This document shows, piece after piece, positions 51,371 to 59,977 of a stretch of 64,000 bases of DNA (position 1 is its first letter; every line of letters begins with the position of its first letter). The notes below the pieces were generated by a model. It was not told the origin of the DNA. It saw only the letters and a list, made by a program, of their open reading frames with translations, and ran no database searches. The stretch is from JBEICQ01 sp046297395 (lineage in GTDB: Bacteria > Bacteroidota > Bacteroidia > UBA4408): the NCBI GenBank assembly GCA_046297395.1, contig JBKCNM010000089.1:29925-93924 (forward strand), given 5' to 3'. A program made the translations under genes and the position numbers.

Positions 51371-54208
51371 ATGGCAAAACAAAAAGCCCTCAGGCACAAG
51401 GAACAAGACATCGAAATCAAGGGTGCCCGCATGCACAACCTCAAGGGGCTGGATGTAATCATTCCACGCAACAAACTGGTGGTGATTACCGGCCTTTCCG
51501 GCTCCGGAAAATCTTCACTGGCCTTCGACACGCTTTATGCAGAGGGACAACGCCGCTATGTGGAGAGTCTTTCTTCCTATGCAAGGCAGTTCCTGGGTAA
51601 ACTTAACAAACCACTGGTGGATTACATCAAGGGCATTTCACCTGCCATTGCCATCGAACAAAAAGTAAACACCCGCAATCCCCGCTCTACCGTAGGCACA
51701 TCAACCGAGATATACGACTACATCAAATTGCTTTTTGCCCGCACCGGAAAAACATACTCTCCTATCTCCGGCAAACCGGTAAAGCGTCATACAGTAAAGG
51801 ACATCATTGAAGAGCTGATGGCTTTGCCCAATGATACCCAGGTGCTCCTGCTCTCAGATATCAGGGCAGACCGTGACCGGGTAAAACACCTCGAGCTCAT
51901 GCTTCAACAAGGCTTTACCAGGCTCTGGCTGAAAGGCAAAGTACAACGACTCGACGATTTGCTTGAACTCTTGCGGAGCGACAAAACATTTGCCAAACAG
52001 TTTGCAGCTGCTCAGGCCTCCGACATCCGTCTGGTAGCCGACCGTATCCTCATTGATCACAGCGATGCAGATGAACTGAGAAACCGTATTGCTGACAGTG
52101 TGCAAACAGCGCTGTTTGAAGGCAACTCCTGCTGTTACGCCGAAATCAATGGCAAGCTGCACTTTTACTCCAACCGATTCGAGGCCGATGGAATGGAGTT
52201 TGCCGAACCCTCGGTACACTTTTTTACTTTTAACAATCCCCTGGGTGCCTGTCGCACCTGTGAGGGTTTTGGCAGCGTAATAGGCATCGACAAAAACAAA
52301 GTGGTGCCCAATGCTTCCCTCAGCATTTACGAAGGTGCTGTTGCTCCATGGAAAGGTCCTCAGATGGAAGAATGGAAAAAATATTTCATCAAACTTTCGT
52401 CCGCAAAAAATTTTCCCATTCACCGACCCTATTGTGATCTTGATGAAAAAGAATTGAAATACCTCTGGAAAGGAGAGGGTAAATGGGAAGGAATCGATGG
52501 TTTTTTTAAATACCTGGAATCCCAGCTCTACAAGATTCAATACCGCGTGATGATCAGTCGCTACCGAGGCAAAACCAATTGTCCGGATTGCCTGGGAACA
52601 CGACTGAGAAAAGATGCAGGCTATGTAAAAGTGGGTGGCAAATCTATTCAGGAAATCGTTCTTATGCCTGTAGATGAATGTTTGGATTGGTTTAAGAACC
52701 TCAAACTTTCCGAATACGAGAAGCAGGTAAGCAAGCGTTTGCTAACCGAAATCACCAACCGTTTGGGCTTCTTGTGCGATGTAGGCCTTGGTTATCTCAC
52801 CCTCAACCGTTTAAGCAATACGCTCAGTGGTGGGGAATCGCAACGCATCAACCTCGCCACATCACTTGGCAGCAGCCTCGTGGGATCACTCTATGTACTG
52901 GATGAACCCTCCATTGGTTTGCATCCCACCGATACGCAAAGACTTATACAAGTACTTACCAAATTACGCGACATTGGCAATACAGTTGTCGTAGTTGAAC
53001 ATGATGAAGACATCATGCGCAGTGCAGACCAAATAATAGACATTGGTCCCATGGCGGGAAGTCGCGGAGGAGAACTGGTTTTTCAGGGCAACCATGAAAA
53101 AATTAAGAAAGAAAAAAAGAGCCTCACAGCACTTTATCTCAATGGCGTGGAGCGTATAGCCATCCCTCTAAAACGCAGAGGATTCAGGAACTTTATTGAG
53201 CTTACCGGAGTAAACGAAAACAACCTGAACAACCTAAGCGTAAAATTTCCGCTCAACATGCTCACTGTAATCACAGGAGTGTCGGGCAGCGGAAAAACAA
53301 CGCTCATCAAGCGGGTGCTGGTACCTGCGCTTGAACGGGAGCTGGGCGGATTCACCGATGCAGGCATTTCCTATGCAAGACTGGATGGTGATATCAAAAC
53401 CATTTCTTCTGTGCAAATGGTTGACCAGAATCCCATCGGGAAATCATCCCGCAGCAATCCTGTTACCTACATCAAAGCATACGACGACATCCGAGAATTG
53501 TATGCTTGGCAACCATTGGCAAGACAAAGAGCTTACAAGCCTTCTCATTTCAGTTTTAATGTAGACGGAGGCAGATGTGAAATATGCCAGGGCGAGGGTG
53601 AAGTAACAGTAGAGATGCAGTTCATGGCAGATATTCATCTTACTTGTGAAGCCTGCCAGGGCAAACGCTTCAAAGCAGATACGCTGGACATCCTCTACCT
53701 TGATAAAAATATTGCTGATTTGCTGAACATGACAGTGGATGATGCCATCGATTTTTTTGAAAAATCGCCTCTGTTTAGCACCGCTGAACAAAAAATCATT
53801 CAAAAACTGCAGGCCTTGTCGGATGTTGGGCTGGGCTATATTCATCTGGGACAACCCTCCTCTACCCTTTCCGGCGGAGAAGCACAGCGCATCAAGCTGG
53901 CCTCATTTCTGATCAAGGGCGACACACATGAAAAAACCCTTTTTGTTTTTGATGAACCCACTACGGGCTTGCATTTTCACGACATCAAAAAACTCCTGCA
54001 ATCTTTTGATGCCCTCTTGCAAAAAGGACACAGCATCATCACCATCGAACATAATCCGGAAATCATCAAGAGTGCAGATTGGGTGATTGACCTCGGCCCG
54101 GGAGGCGGAAAACACGGCGGCAATATTGTGTTTGAAGGCACGCCGGAACAATTGACAGCTTCAGAAAAAAGTCTCACAGGAAAATATTTAAAAAACAAAT
54201 TTCCATGA
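51371..54208 (+). CDS. uvrA: excinuclease ABC subunit A
   Basis: 945 residues from the ATG at 51371; an in-frame start at 51338 overlaps the promoter region. UvrA recognises bulky DNA lesions and loads UvrB. Two ABC modules are seen: Walker A GLSGSGKSS and GVSGSGKTT, signatures LSGGESQRI and LSGGEAQRI, and Walker B in LYVLDEPSIGLHP and LFVFDEPTTGLHF. Zinc-site cysteine pairs lie in CRTCEGFG, CPDCLGT, CEICQGEG and CEACQGKR. It overlaps mnmE by four bases (ATGA), so the two are probably co-translated. A single-copy core gene. Confidence 0.98.
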   Translation: MAKQKALRHKEQDIEIKGARMHNLKGLDVIIPRNKLVVITGLSGSGKSSLAFDTLYAEGQRRYVESLSSYARQFLGKLNKPLVDYIKGISPAIAIEQKVNTRNPRSTVGTSTEIYDYIKLLFARTGKTYSPISGKPVKRHTVKDIIEELMALPNDTQVLLLSDIRADRDRVKHLELMLQQGFTRLWLKGKVQRLDDLLELLRSDKTFAKQFAAAQASDIRLVADRILIDHSDADELRNRIADSVQTALFEGNSCCYAEINGKLHFYSNRFEADGMEFAEPSVHFFTFNNPLGACRTCEGFGSVIGIDKNKVVPNASLSIYEGAVAPWKGPQMEEWKKYFIKLSSAKNFPIHRPYCDLDEKELKYLWKGEGKWEGIDGFFKYLESQLYKIQYRVMISRYRGKTNCPDCLGTRLRKDAGYVKVGGKSIQEIVLMPVDECLDWFKNLKLSEYEKQVSKRLLTEITNRLGFLCDVGLGYLTLNRLSNTLSGGESQRINLATSLGSSLVGSLYVLDEPSIGLHPTDTQRLIQVLTKLRDIGNTVVVVEHDEDIMRSADQIIDIGPMAGSRGGELVFQGNHEKIKKEKKSLTALYLNGVERIAIPLKRRGFRNFIELTGVNENNLNNLSVKFPLNMLTVITGVSGSGKTTLIKRVLVPALERELGGFTDAGISYARLDGDIKTISSVQMVDQNPIGKSSRSNPVTYIKAYDDIRELYAWQPLARQRAYKPSHFSFNVDGGRCEICQGEGEVTVEMQFMADIHLTCEACQGKRFKADTLDILYLDKNIADLLNMTVDDAIDFFEKSPLFSTAEQKIIQKLQALSDVGLGYIHLGQPSSTLSGGEAQRIKLASFLIKGDTHEKTLFVFDEPTTGLHFHDIKKLLQSFDALLQKGHSIITIEHNPEIIKSADWVIDLGPGGGKHGGNIVFEGTPEQLTASEKSLTGKYLKNKFP

Positions 54209-55608
54209 GGGAAATGCTCCTGCAAGATACCATTGCTGCGCCGGCCACTGCTGCCGGTTTGGGAGCCATTGCCGTGATTCGTGTTTCCGGGAAGGATGCC
54301 ATTGCCATTACTTCGGGTTTATTCAGCAGAGAAAAAGGCAAAAAAAAACTCACTGAGATTGGAACGCACAGAATTGTATTCGGAAGATTTGTAAGCGGAG
54401 AAGAAGAGATCGATGAAATCCTGGTGAGTCTTTTTCGGGCGCCACATTCCTATACCGGAGAAGACACCACTGAAATCAGTTGTCATGGTTCGCCCTACAT
54501 ACAGGAACGCATCATGGATGCGCTGCTACAGGCAGGCTGCCGGAAAGCCAATCCCGGTGAATTTACGCTGCGTGCATTCATGAACGGCAAGCTGGATCTG
54601 ACCCAGGCAGAAGCGGTGGCAGAATTGATTTCTGCGCAATCCAAAGCCCATCATCAGCTGGCCTTACAACAACTGAGGGGCAGTGTAGGAAAAGGATTGG
54701 AAGACATGCGGGAGCAGCTTATCCGCTATGCATCATTGCTTGAACTGGAATTGGATTTTAGTGAAGAAGATGTGGAGTTTGCAAACCGTAATGAATTCAT
54801 GGAACTGATGCAGCGCATTTGCAAACGCCTGCAGGAATTGCTGGACTCCTTTAAGGGTGGCAATGCCGTTAAAAACGGCATACCTGTAACCATTGCCGGT
54901 GCGCCGAACACAGGAAAATCTACCTTGCTGAATGCGCTTGTGGGAGAGGAAAAAGCCATTGTGAGTCCGGTGGCCGGAACCACCCGTGATGTGATTGAAG
55001 ATGTGAGTTACATCAAAGGAGTAGCCTTCCGTTTTATTGATACAGCGGGCATCAGAAGCACAGAGGATACTGTGGAGCAGATGGGCATTGTGCGAACTTT
55101 TGCGCGGGTAGAGCAGGCAAGTATTGTATTTTATCTTGCCGAGCCGGGTGAGATTGAAAAAGATTCTTTCGCAGAACAATTAAACGACAAAAGGTTTTTA
55201 AGCAAGCGATTGCTGCTCTTGGTAAACAAATGTGATTTGCTCAACAAGCAGCAAGAGGAGGCCCTTTCCAAGAAACTACTTTCGCTCACCACGCATCCTG
55301 TATTTTTTATTTCGGCCTTGCATGGAATAGGGATTGACAAACTGCGCTTGTGGTTAGAAGCATTGGTTGAACATGAGTACCTCAACACCAGAGAGACGGT
55401 GCTCATAAGTGTGAGGCACAGCGATGCCATACGAAGGGCACTGGATGCATGCGGCGAGGCCATGCTCAGGATGGAAGCCGGGATGAGCGGAGAACTTGTG
55501 GCGCAGGAAGTAAGAGAAGCTTTGTATTACCTGGGTCTCATCACAGGCAAGGTATCCACGGAAGATTTGCTTGATGTAATCTTCCGTGATTTTTGTATCG
55601 GCAAATAA
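54205..55608 (+). CDS. mnmE: tRNA modification GTPase MnmE
   Basis: 467 residues. With MnmG it modifies U34 of certain tRNAs. The N-terminal tetrahydrofolate-binding domain has TIAAPATAAGLGAIAVIRVSG, quoted in part as GLGAIAVIRVSG, and SPYIQERIMDAL. A helical middle domain encloses a G domain: G1 GAPNTGKST, G2/G3 with AGTTRDVIED and DTAG, and G4 NKCD. The C-terminal FCIGK box with catalytic Cys is intact. In enterobacteria the 3' end of this gene is a known insertion site for genomic islands; here an AT-rich accessory segment begins directly after its stop. Confidence 0.98.
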   Translation: MREMLLQDTIAAPATAAGLGAIAVIRVSGKDAIAITSGLFSREKGKKKLTEIGTHRIVFGRFVSGEEEIDEILVSLFRAPHSYTGEDTTEISCHGSPYIQERIMDALLQAGCRKANPGEFTLRAFMNGKLDLTQAEAVAELISAQSKAHHQLALQQLRGSVGKGLEDMREQLIRYASLLELELDFSEEDVEFANRNEFMELMQRICKRLQELLDSFKGGNAVKNGIPVTIAGAPNTGKSTLLNALVGEEKAIVSPVAGTTRDVIEDVSYIKGVAFRFIDTAGIRSTEDTVEQMGIVRTFARVEQASIVFYLAEPGEIEKDSFAEQLNDKRFLSKRLLLLVNKCDLLNKQQEEALSKKLLSLTTHPVFFISALHGIGIDKLRLWLEALVEHEYLNTRETVLISVRHSDAIRRALDACGEAMLRMEAGMSGELVAQEVREALYYLGLITGKVSTEDLLDVIFRDFCIGK

Positions 55609-55930
55609 CCGCCGATAATCATCGATAACCATCTACAACAAAAGGTAAATGAAACCCTTGCCAGTCAAAGGTTTTCTTGCTTTTAGAACGCGAGTCCATT
55701 TTCGGCGTTTTCGACTTTTTGCACCTTTTTTGTTGCTTACCTGTTGGTGAATTTATTTGAGCAACATCTCAGCACCAAAAATAAACGGCACTAAAAATTT
55801 GCTACATCGTGCAACATTAGCAGATCATGAAAAATAGGTTTTGAAAATGAAGCCACCAGTCAATAAAAGAAAATAACTTGTTGTAAAAAGGATTTTTACA
55901 GGTATTGTTGTCCTCTATATGACAAGTTAA
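55609..55930. other. 322-bp AT-rich gap after mnmE
   Basis: No gene is supported. On the minus strand an 18-codon stretch ending in TAA (55683-55736) reads VQKVENAENGLAF at its end, with a stop just upstream; it might be the C-terminal stub of a deleted gene but is too short to identify. Two inverted repeats lie at the right end (see 55874-55929). I saw no repeat of the mnmE 3' end, no tRNA and no clear terminator hairpin. Confidence 0.5.
55874..55929. promoter_or_regulatory. nested inverted repeats upstream of the orphan HipB-like gene
   Basis: The outer repeat is TAACTTGTT (55874-55882) against GACAAGTTA (55921-55929), eight of nine pairs complementary. The inner one is a perfect palindrome TGTAAAAA-GGA-TTTTTACA (55882-55900). 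They end 2 bp before the ATG at 55931. The position suits autoregulation by the HTH protein; binding is inferred, not shown. Confidence 0.45.
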
Positions 55931-56251
55931 ATGAAAACAGCACCCGCTATATTGCCTAAAAACCTGAAGATTTTAAAAGAACTAGGAGCGCATTTACAAT
56001 TGGCTCGCTTGCGCCGAAAACTGAGTGCAGAGCAAATTGCAGAGCGCACAGGTCTTAGCAGAAAAACCATTTACAATATAGAGCAAGGCAGCCCAACTGT
56101 TGCCATTGGGAGTTATTTGCAAGTGCTCTTTTTATTAGGATTAGAGAAAGATTTAACCACGGTTGCAGCAGCTGATCCATTAGGTAGAAAATTGCAGGAT
56201 GCCGGAATCATTACCAGAAAACGAGCACCCAAACTATCCAAAAAGTCATGA
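55931..56251 (+). CDS. XRE-family HipB-like regulator, orphan antitoxin
   Basis: 106 residues. A lambda-repressor-like HTH occupies about residues 18-72 with LQLARLRRKLSAEQIAERTG, quoted in part as LRRKLSAEQIAERTGLS, then RKTIYNIEQGSPTVAIGSYLQVLFLLGL in part as TIYNIEQGSPTVAIGSYLQ. The C-terminus has ADPLGRKLQDAG, seen in HipB-type antitoxins, and a basic tail. Its natural partner gene hipA is missing, but a stub of one lies directly downstream (56250-56348), and the stop forms an ATGA junction as hipB-hipA pairs often do. It is probably a leftover antitoxin or a cross-regulator of the intact hipBA locus 280 bp downstream. Lower GC than the flanking core genes. Confidence 0.85.
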   Translation: MKTAPAILPKNLKILKELGAHLQLARLRRKLSAEQIAERTGLSRKTIYNIEQGSPTVAIGSYLQVLFLLGLEKDLTTVAAADPLGRKLQDAGIITRKRAPKLSKKS

Positions 56252-56348
56252 AATTTCTAACTGGCGTGTCGTTGCCAAGAAATTTGGAATGAGTAATAGC
56301 GAGAGGGAACAAACGAAGCGTGCGTTTCGGTTGGTAGATAGAGATTGA
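56250..56348 (+). pseudogene. C-terminal stub of a deleted hipA-like toxin gene
   Basis: Frame starting at 56250, running 32 codons to TGA at 56346-56348 with no start codon of its own. It contains ISNWRVVAKKFGMSNSE and ends AFRLVDRD. This aligns with the C-terminus of the intact HipA downstream, NWKKFAKEVGVSSK, sharing NW, basic residue, AK and G-hydrophobic-S at the same spacing. The segment follows the orphan HipB-like gene, exactly where hipA would be, in a different frame from that gene. I infer an internal deletion that removed most of a hipA. Short alignment, so the call is moderate. Confidence 0.6.
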
Positions 56349-56400
56349 ATGCATTAGTTTATCGCACTTTAAAAATCAACTATTTTCTTAGGATTTGTAT

Positions 56401-56449
56401 GACATATCATTCACTAAAGCCTAAAAAGCCGCTTAATGAATGATATATC
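56401..56449. repeat. inverted repeat, putative hipBA operator 1
   Basis: GACATATCATTCA (56401-56413) faces TGAATGATATATC (56437-56449), complementary at 12 of 13 positions, with a 23-base spacer. Twin arms about two helical turns apart upstream of an XRE antitoxin gene resemble autoregulatory operators of hipBA loci. The left arm and adjoining bases recur at 56499-56515. Confidence 0.6.
56406..56422 (+). repeat. 17-bp direct repeat, copy 1
   Basis: ATCATTCACTAAAGCCT, exactly repeated at 56499-56515, 93 bp downstream. Similarity continues for about eight bases beyond (AAAAAGCC against TAAATGCC). Copy 1 sits in operator 1. Confidence 0.75.
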
Positions 56450-56498
56450 AGTCTAATTAGCAAATTATTTGTAAAATATCCGTTTATTTGTAGCATAA

Positions 56499-56543
56499 AT
56501 CATTCACTAAAGCCTTAAATGCCTGTTTATGACTGATAAATCA
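56499..56543 (+). repeat. 17-bp direct repeat copy 2 with degenerate right arm over the hipB start
   Basis: ATCATTCACTAAAGCCT at 56499-56515. A weaker right arm (TGACTGATAAATCA, 56530-56543) covers the ATG at 56529 and the first codons, so a repressor bound here would block both transcription and translation start. Putative hipBA operator 2. Confidence 0.6.
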
Positions 56544-56873
56544 TACAATAATTGGAACTCCATGAACGATCAGGCGCTGGCAGCGCATATTGGTCGTTTT
56601 GTAAAAGAAAAACGAATGGAGATGAACAAAACGCAGGATGTCCTGGCACATGCAGCCGGTATCAGTCGTTCTACCCTGAGCTTGCTGGAAAAAGGCGAGA
56701 CTGTTACGCTGGCTACCTTACTTCAGGTATTACGGGTGCTTGACCAATTGCATGTACTCGATGTGTTTTCAGTTCAACAAACAATCAGCCCTATTCAGTT
56801 GGCAAAAATGGAAATGAACAAAAGAAAAAGAGCCGGTGCCTCCTCCCCTACATCCAAAAAATCCAGCTGGTAA
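56529..56873 (+). CDS. hipB: HipB-like XRE antitoxin
   Basis: 114 residues. The HTH lies at about residues 16-72 (HIGRFVKEKRMEMNKTQDVL in part as FVKEKRMEMNKTQDVLAHAAG, here shortened to RMEMNKTQDVLAHAAGISR, and TLSLLEKGETVTLATLLQVL), typical of HipB and related XRE antitoxins. The C-terminal tail is basic and flexible. It should bind and neutralise the HipA kinase encoded 3 bp downstream and repress the operon through the operator repeats at 56401-56543. It is a divergent paralogue of the orphan regulator at 55931, not a recent duplicate. Confidence 0.88.
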   Translation: MTDKSYNNWNSMNDQALAAHIGRFVKEKRMEMNKTQDVLAHAAGISRSTLSLLEKGETVTLATLLQVLRVLDQLHVLDVFSVQQTISPIQLAKMEMNKRKRAGASSPTSKKSSW

Positions 56874-56876
56874 ACC

Positions 56877-58181
56877 ATGCATACCGCTTTCGTAAAAATA
56901 TGGGGAGCATTGGCAGGTGCAGTGGCCTGGGATGAGAGAACAGGCATAGCCAATTTTGAATATGATGCCGATTTCAAAAAAAGAAACTGGGATTTGTCTC
57001 CTTTAAAAATGCCGGTTCAATCCGCCAGAAACATCTTTCGTTTTCCTGAATTGAAACCGGATAGAAACTCCCCTTTTGATACTTTCAAAGGATTGCCCGG
57101 GCTCCTGGCTGATGTGCTTCCGGATACTTACGGGAATCAACTCATCAATTTGTGGCTTGAACAAAACGGTCGTGAGCCGAACAGCATGAACCCGGTAGAG
57201 ATGCTTTGTTTTATAGGTACACGAGGTATGGGAGCCTTGGAATTTGAGCCGGCAGCACTGAAAGAAAGCAAACGCACATTCTCCATTGAAATGGATAGCC
57301 TGGTGGATATTGCAAAAAAGATGCTGTCGCAAAAATCATCCTTCAAAACACATTTGAAAAAAGAGGATGAGGAAGCCATGATGGAGATTTTAAAAATTGG
57401 AACATCGGCCGGTGGTGCAAGACCCAAAGCGGTGATTGCGTATAACGAAAAAACCGGTGAAGTAAGGTCCGGCCAAACGAATGCTCCGAAGGGATTTGAA
57501 CACTGGCTATTGAAGCTGGATGGCGTGAGTGATGTTCAATTGGGTGCCAGTACCGGTTATGGCAGGGTGGAAATGGCATATTACAACATGGCGCTTGCTT
57601 GTGGAATAGACATGATGCCTTCGATGCTGCTCGAAGAAAATGGTCGTGCCCATTTTATGACCAAACGATTTGACCGTGAAGACGGAGACATCAGGCATCA
57701 CATTCAAACACTATGCGCGATCAATCATTATAATTACAATGAGGTGACCAGTTTTAGTTACGAGCAACTGTTTCAAACGATGCGCGAACTAAGGCTTACT
57801 TATCCTGAAGCAGAACAGATGTTTCGTAGAATGGTGTTCAATGTTGTATCGCGGAACTGCGATGACCACACCAAGAATTTTGCTTTTCGCTTAAAGAAAG
57901 ATGCTCAATGGGAATTGGCACCGGCATACGATGTATGCCACGCCTATAAACCAAATCATCAATGGGTAAGTCAACATGCTTTGAGTGTAAACGGCAAGCG
58001 GAAAGGGATTTCCAAAAATGATTTACTGCTTGTAGGAAAATCCATCAGTTGCAGGCATGCGGCAACTATTATCGATGAAATTGAAGCCATGGTTTTGAAT
58101 TGGAAAAAATTCGCCAAAGAAGTGGGGGTATCTTCAAAACTGAGCGCCGCCATTGATGCTAGCATTGTTGATTGGAATTAA
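56877..58181 (+). CDS. hipA: HipA-family serine/threonine kinase toxin
   Basis: 434 residues, full length. The N-terminal subdomain has FKGLPGLLADVLPDTYGNQL and FIGTRGMGALEFEP. The kinase core has the Gly-rich loop SAGGARPKAV (about 178-186), the lysine-containing strand WLLKLDGV, the catalytic segment NCDDHTKNFAF (327-337) and the metal-binding LAPAYDV (347-353), so the active site looks complete. HipA kinases inhibit growth by phosphorylating targets such as aminoacyl-tRNA synthetases, causing persistence; the target here is unknown. The C-terminus (NWKKFAKEVGVSS) matches the stub at 56250. It is coupled to hipB with a 3-bp gap. Confidence 0.93.
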   Translation: MHTAFVKIWGALAGAVAWDERTGIANFEYDADFKKRNWDLSPLKMPVQSARNIFRFPELKPDRNSPFDTFKGLPGLLADVLPDTYGNQLINLWLEQNGREPNSMNPVEMLCFIGTRGMGALEFEPAALKESKRTFSIEMDSLVDIAKKMLSQKSSFKTHLKKEDEEAMMEILKIGTSAGGARPKAVIAYNEKTGEVRSGQTNAPKGFEHWLLKLDGVSDVQLGASTGYGRVEMAYYNMALACGIDMMPSMLLEENGRAHFMTKRFDREDGDIRHHIQTLCAINHYNYNEVTSFSYEQLFQTMRELRLTYPEAEQMFRRMVFNVVSRNCDDHTKNFAFRLKKDAQWELAPAYDVCHAYKPNHQWVSQHALSVNGKRKGISKNDLLLVGKSISCRHAATIIDEIEAMVLNWKKFAKEVGVSSKLSAAIDASIVDWN

Positions 58182-58555
58182 GTAAACAAGTAAAGCAAGT
58201 CACAATAGCACCATAACAGTATGCCCACTTGCCTGGATTATTGGAAAGAGTATGTTATGATGAGATAGAATGATCTCTTCAAAATCTGTTCAATTCCAAA
58301 ACGCCCGTTTTTGCAGTTTGGTATTCAGTTACAAGCAGATGTCGTCATGGTAATTTGATTACTTACATTTAAATGGCTTATGAGTCTTTGTATGCTCATG
58401 ATCTTTTTTTTGATTATTGATACAGGTATCCTGACAGATGTAAGTGATATTCAAAAACAATCCTCTCCTAAATAGTACCTACACGGCAAAAGCATTTACT
58501 ATTTTGCTTGTCAAAAAGCCTAAGTGGAAACATCAATTCCGGGGGGAACGCCTAA
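58182..58555. other. 374-bp gap between hipA and the thioredoxin-like gene
   Basis: No gene is supported. I translated parts on both strands and found only short frames without recognisable motifs. No tRNA, no clear hairpin terminator, no repeat of the mnmE end and no copy of the hip operator repeat were seen. It is AT-rich like the rest of the hip segment, and I take it as the right border of that segment. Confidence 0.45.
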
Positions 58556-59977
58556 TCAATTCTTCGGCAAAGGATTTCCCTTGCTCAGATACCAGTCTAC
58601 CCAGGCGTCTACCTGATTTACGGAATTGGGTCGCAATACAATCTTGCGGTTCTTGTCAAGTAAAAACAAGGTGGGTGTGCCAAACACATAGTAATCGTTG
58701 ACCACAGTACCTTTCCACTTTTTTAAATCACTTACCGAAAGAAAAGGAAAGTCTTTTACGAAAGAATCGTATACGGTTTTGTCTTCATCAAGTGAAACAA
58801 ATACAACTTCCATTCCCTGCGCTTTCCAATTGGCATACTTGGCAGCCATCTGCGGAAACTCTTCCTTGCACTTGGGACACCATCCCGCACCAAAAGCTAC
58901 AAGTGTATATGCACTTTTGATATCGGATAATTTTTTTGGAAGCTGTGCACTTGGAATCCCCTTTGCATAGGGATTGTCTGAAAACACAATGTCGGGTGCC
59001 GTATTACCTTTTTTCATTGCCCTGTAGGTTTCCAGCTGTCTTGCCAAATCATTGTTGATGGTGCAGCTCACATCATTCAGCACTTTCAGCGCCAGGTATT
59101 CTGAGGCCTTGAACAGACTGTGCCGTTCGAGCAAATCAAAAAGATAATCGGTGATTTCATTAAGCCTGCCCGGATCTTTAATAAGGTGCACAAACATGGC
59201 GTCGATAGACTTTTGCATTTCCACAAAAACCGAATCCAGCGGACGACCGCTGTTTTCGAGCAGCCAGAAATGACTCTCGATGGCATCCTTTAGGATTCCG
59301 CTTTTGTAAAGCCGCGCATCCGTGTAATCGAGATTGCGGAAAAACCCAATAAGAGCGGGCATCTCCCAGGTGCGCTGTTGCGCTACGGCAGAAACAGAAC
59401 TAATCATTTTTCTCGTGGGGAGATACCATGACACATAGCTGCCCTTGTCGAGATTGGCTATGAAACTTGAATCTTCGTCGAGGATTCTTTTTTTCTCTGT
59501 GCGGATAAACTCCCTCGTTTTTTTCTGAACAGAAAACAAGGTATCCGCATTGTATATTTTTTCGAGGAAAATCCATGCACTCATGGTGTTCTCCCTTTTG
59601 GGATGCTCCCGCGCATATCTGGCAAACTGGATGTTTTGCTTGCCTTTTAAGATGCTGATGCTTTCCGGAATGGAGGGCAACTCTCCATTGATTTCAATTT
59701 GTTCGTTACAAAGAATCACAAAATAAGGTTTGTCTTCTCCTGCTATCAAACAACCTACTCCGTAATCACTTTTGGCAAATGAAAGGCTAAACCTACCCTG
59801 CTCGTCAGTGTTGGTGGAGGAAATGGGATAGGTATTGAGTCCATTAAAACCAAGCAACTTCATGTTTCCTTTTTTCACCCCCGAAAAACTTCCTGAGATG
59901 GTTTGCGCCGAAGTGGCGGCTACAAATACGGTTACAAAGAGAAAAAAGAAAATACTTTTACTGTACATGGTATTCAT
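58556..59977 (-). CDS. TlpA-like thioredoxin-fold periplasmic protein
   Basis: 473 residues from the ATG at 59977 (MNTMYSKS). A signal peptide ends near TSAQT. The N-terminal part (about 25-110) resembles a DUF4369-type beta domain with SGSFSGVKKGNMKLLGFNG, quoted as SGVKKGNMKLLGF. The middle 200 residues are helical. The C-terminal 150 residues form a thioredoxin fold with active site GWCPKC and a cis-Pro region FGTPTLFLLD. It probably reduces or isomerises disulfides in the periplasm. It is longer than and divergent from the lipoprotein at 3800, and is transcribed alone, bordering the hip segment. Confidence 0.88.
   Translation of the reverse strand: MNTMYSKSIFFFLFVTVFVAATSAQTISGSFSGVKKGNMKLLGFNGLNTYPISSTNTDEQGRFSLSFAKSDYGVGCLIAGEDKPYFVILCNEQIEINGELPSIPESISILKGKQNIQFARYAREHPKRENTMSAWIFLEKIYNADTLFSVQKKTREFIRTEKKRILDEDSSFIANLDKGSYVSWYLPTRKMISSVSAVAQQRTWEMPALIGFFRNLDYTDARLYKSGILKDAIESHFWLLENSGRPLDSVFVEMQKSIDAMFVHLIKDPGRLNEITDYLFDLLERHSLFKASEYLALKVLNDVSCTINNDLARQLETYRAMKKGNTAPDIVFSDNPYAKGIPSAQLPKKLSDIKSAYTLVAFGAGWCPKCKEEFPQMAAKYANWKAQGMEVVFVSLDEDKTVYDSFVKDFPFLSVSDLKKWKGTVVNDYYVFGTPTLFLLDKNRKIVLRPNSVNQVDAWVDWYLSKGNPLPKN

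Noticed and set aside
51854..52540. 228-codon frame antisense to uvrA
   Set aside because: Lies entirely within uvrA, which has all family motifs; the antisense product shows no domain-like pattern.
55683..55736. 18-codon minus-strand stub as the end of an integrase
   Set aside because: Too short to identify and preceded immediately by a stop; the integrase idea rests only on its location next to mnmE.
55590..58555. Attachment-site direct repeats bracketing the hip segment
   Set aside because: I compared the mnmE 3' end with the sequence before 58556 by eye and found no convincing duplicate.
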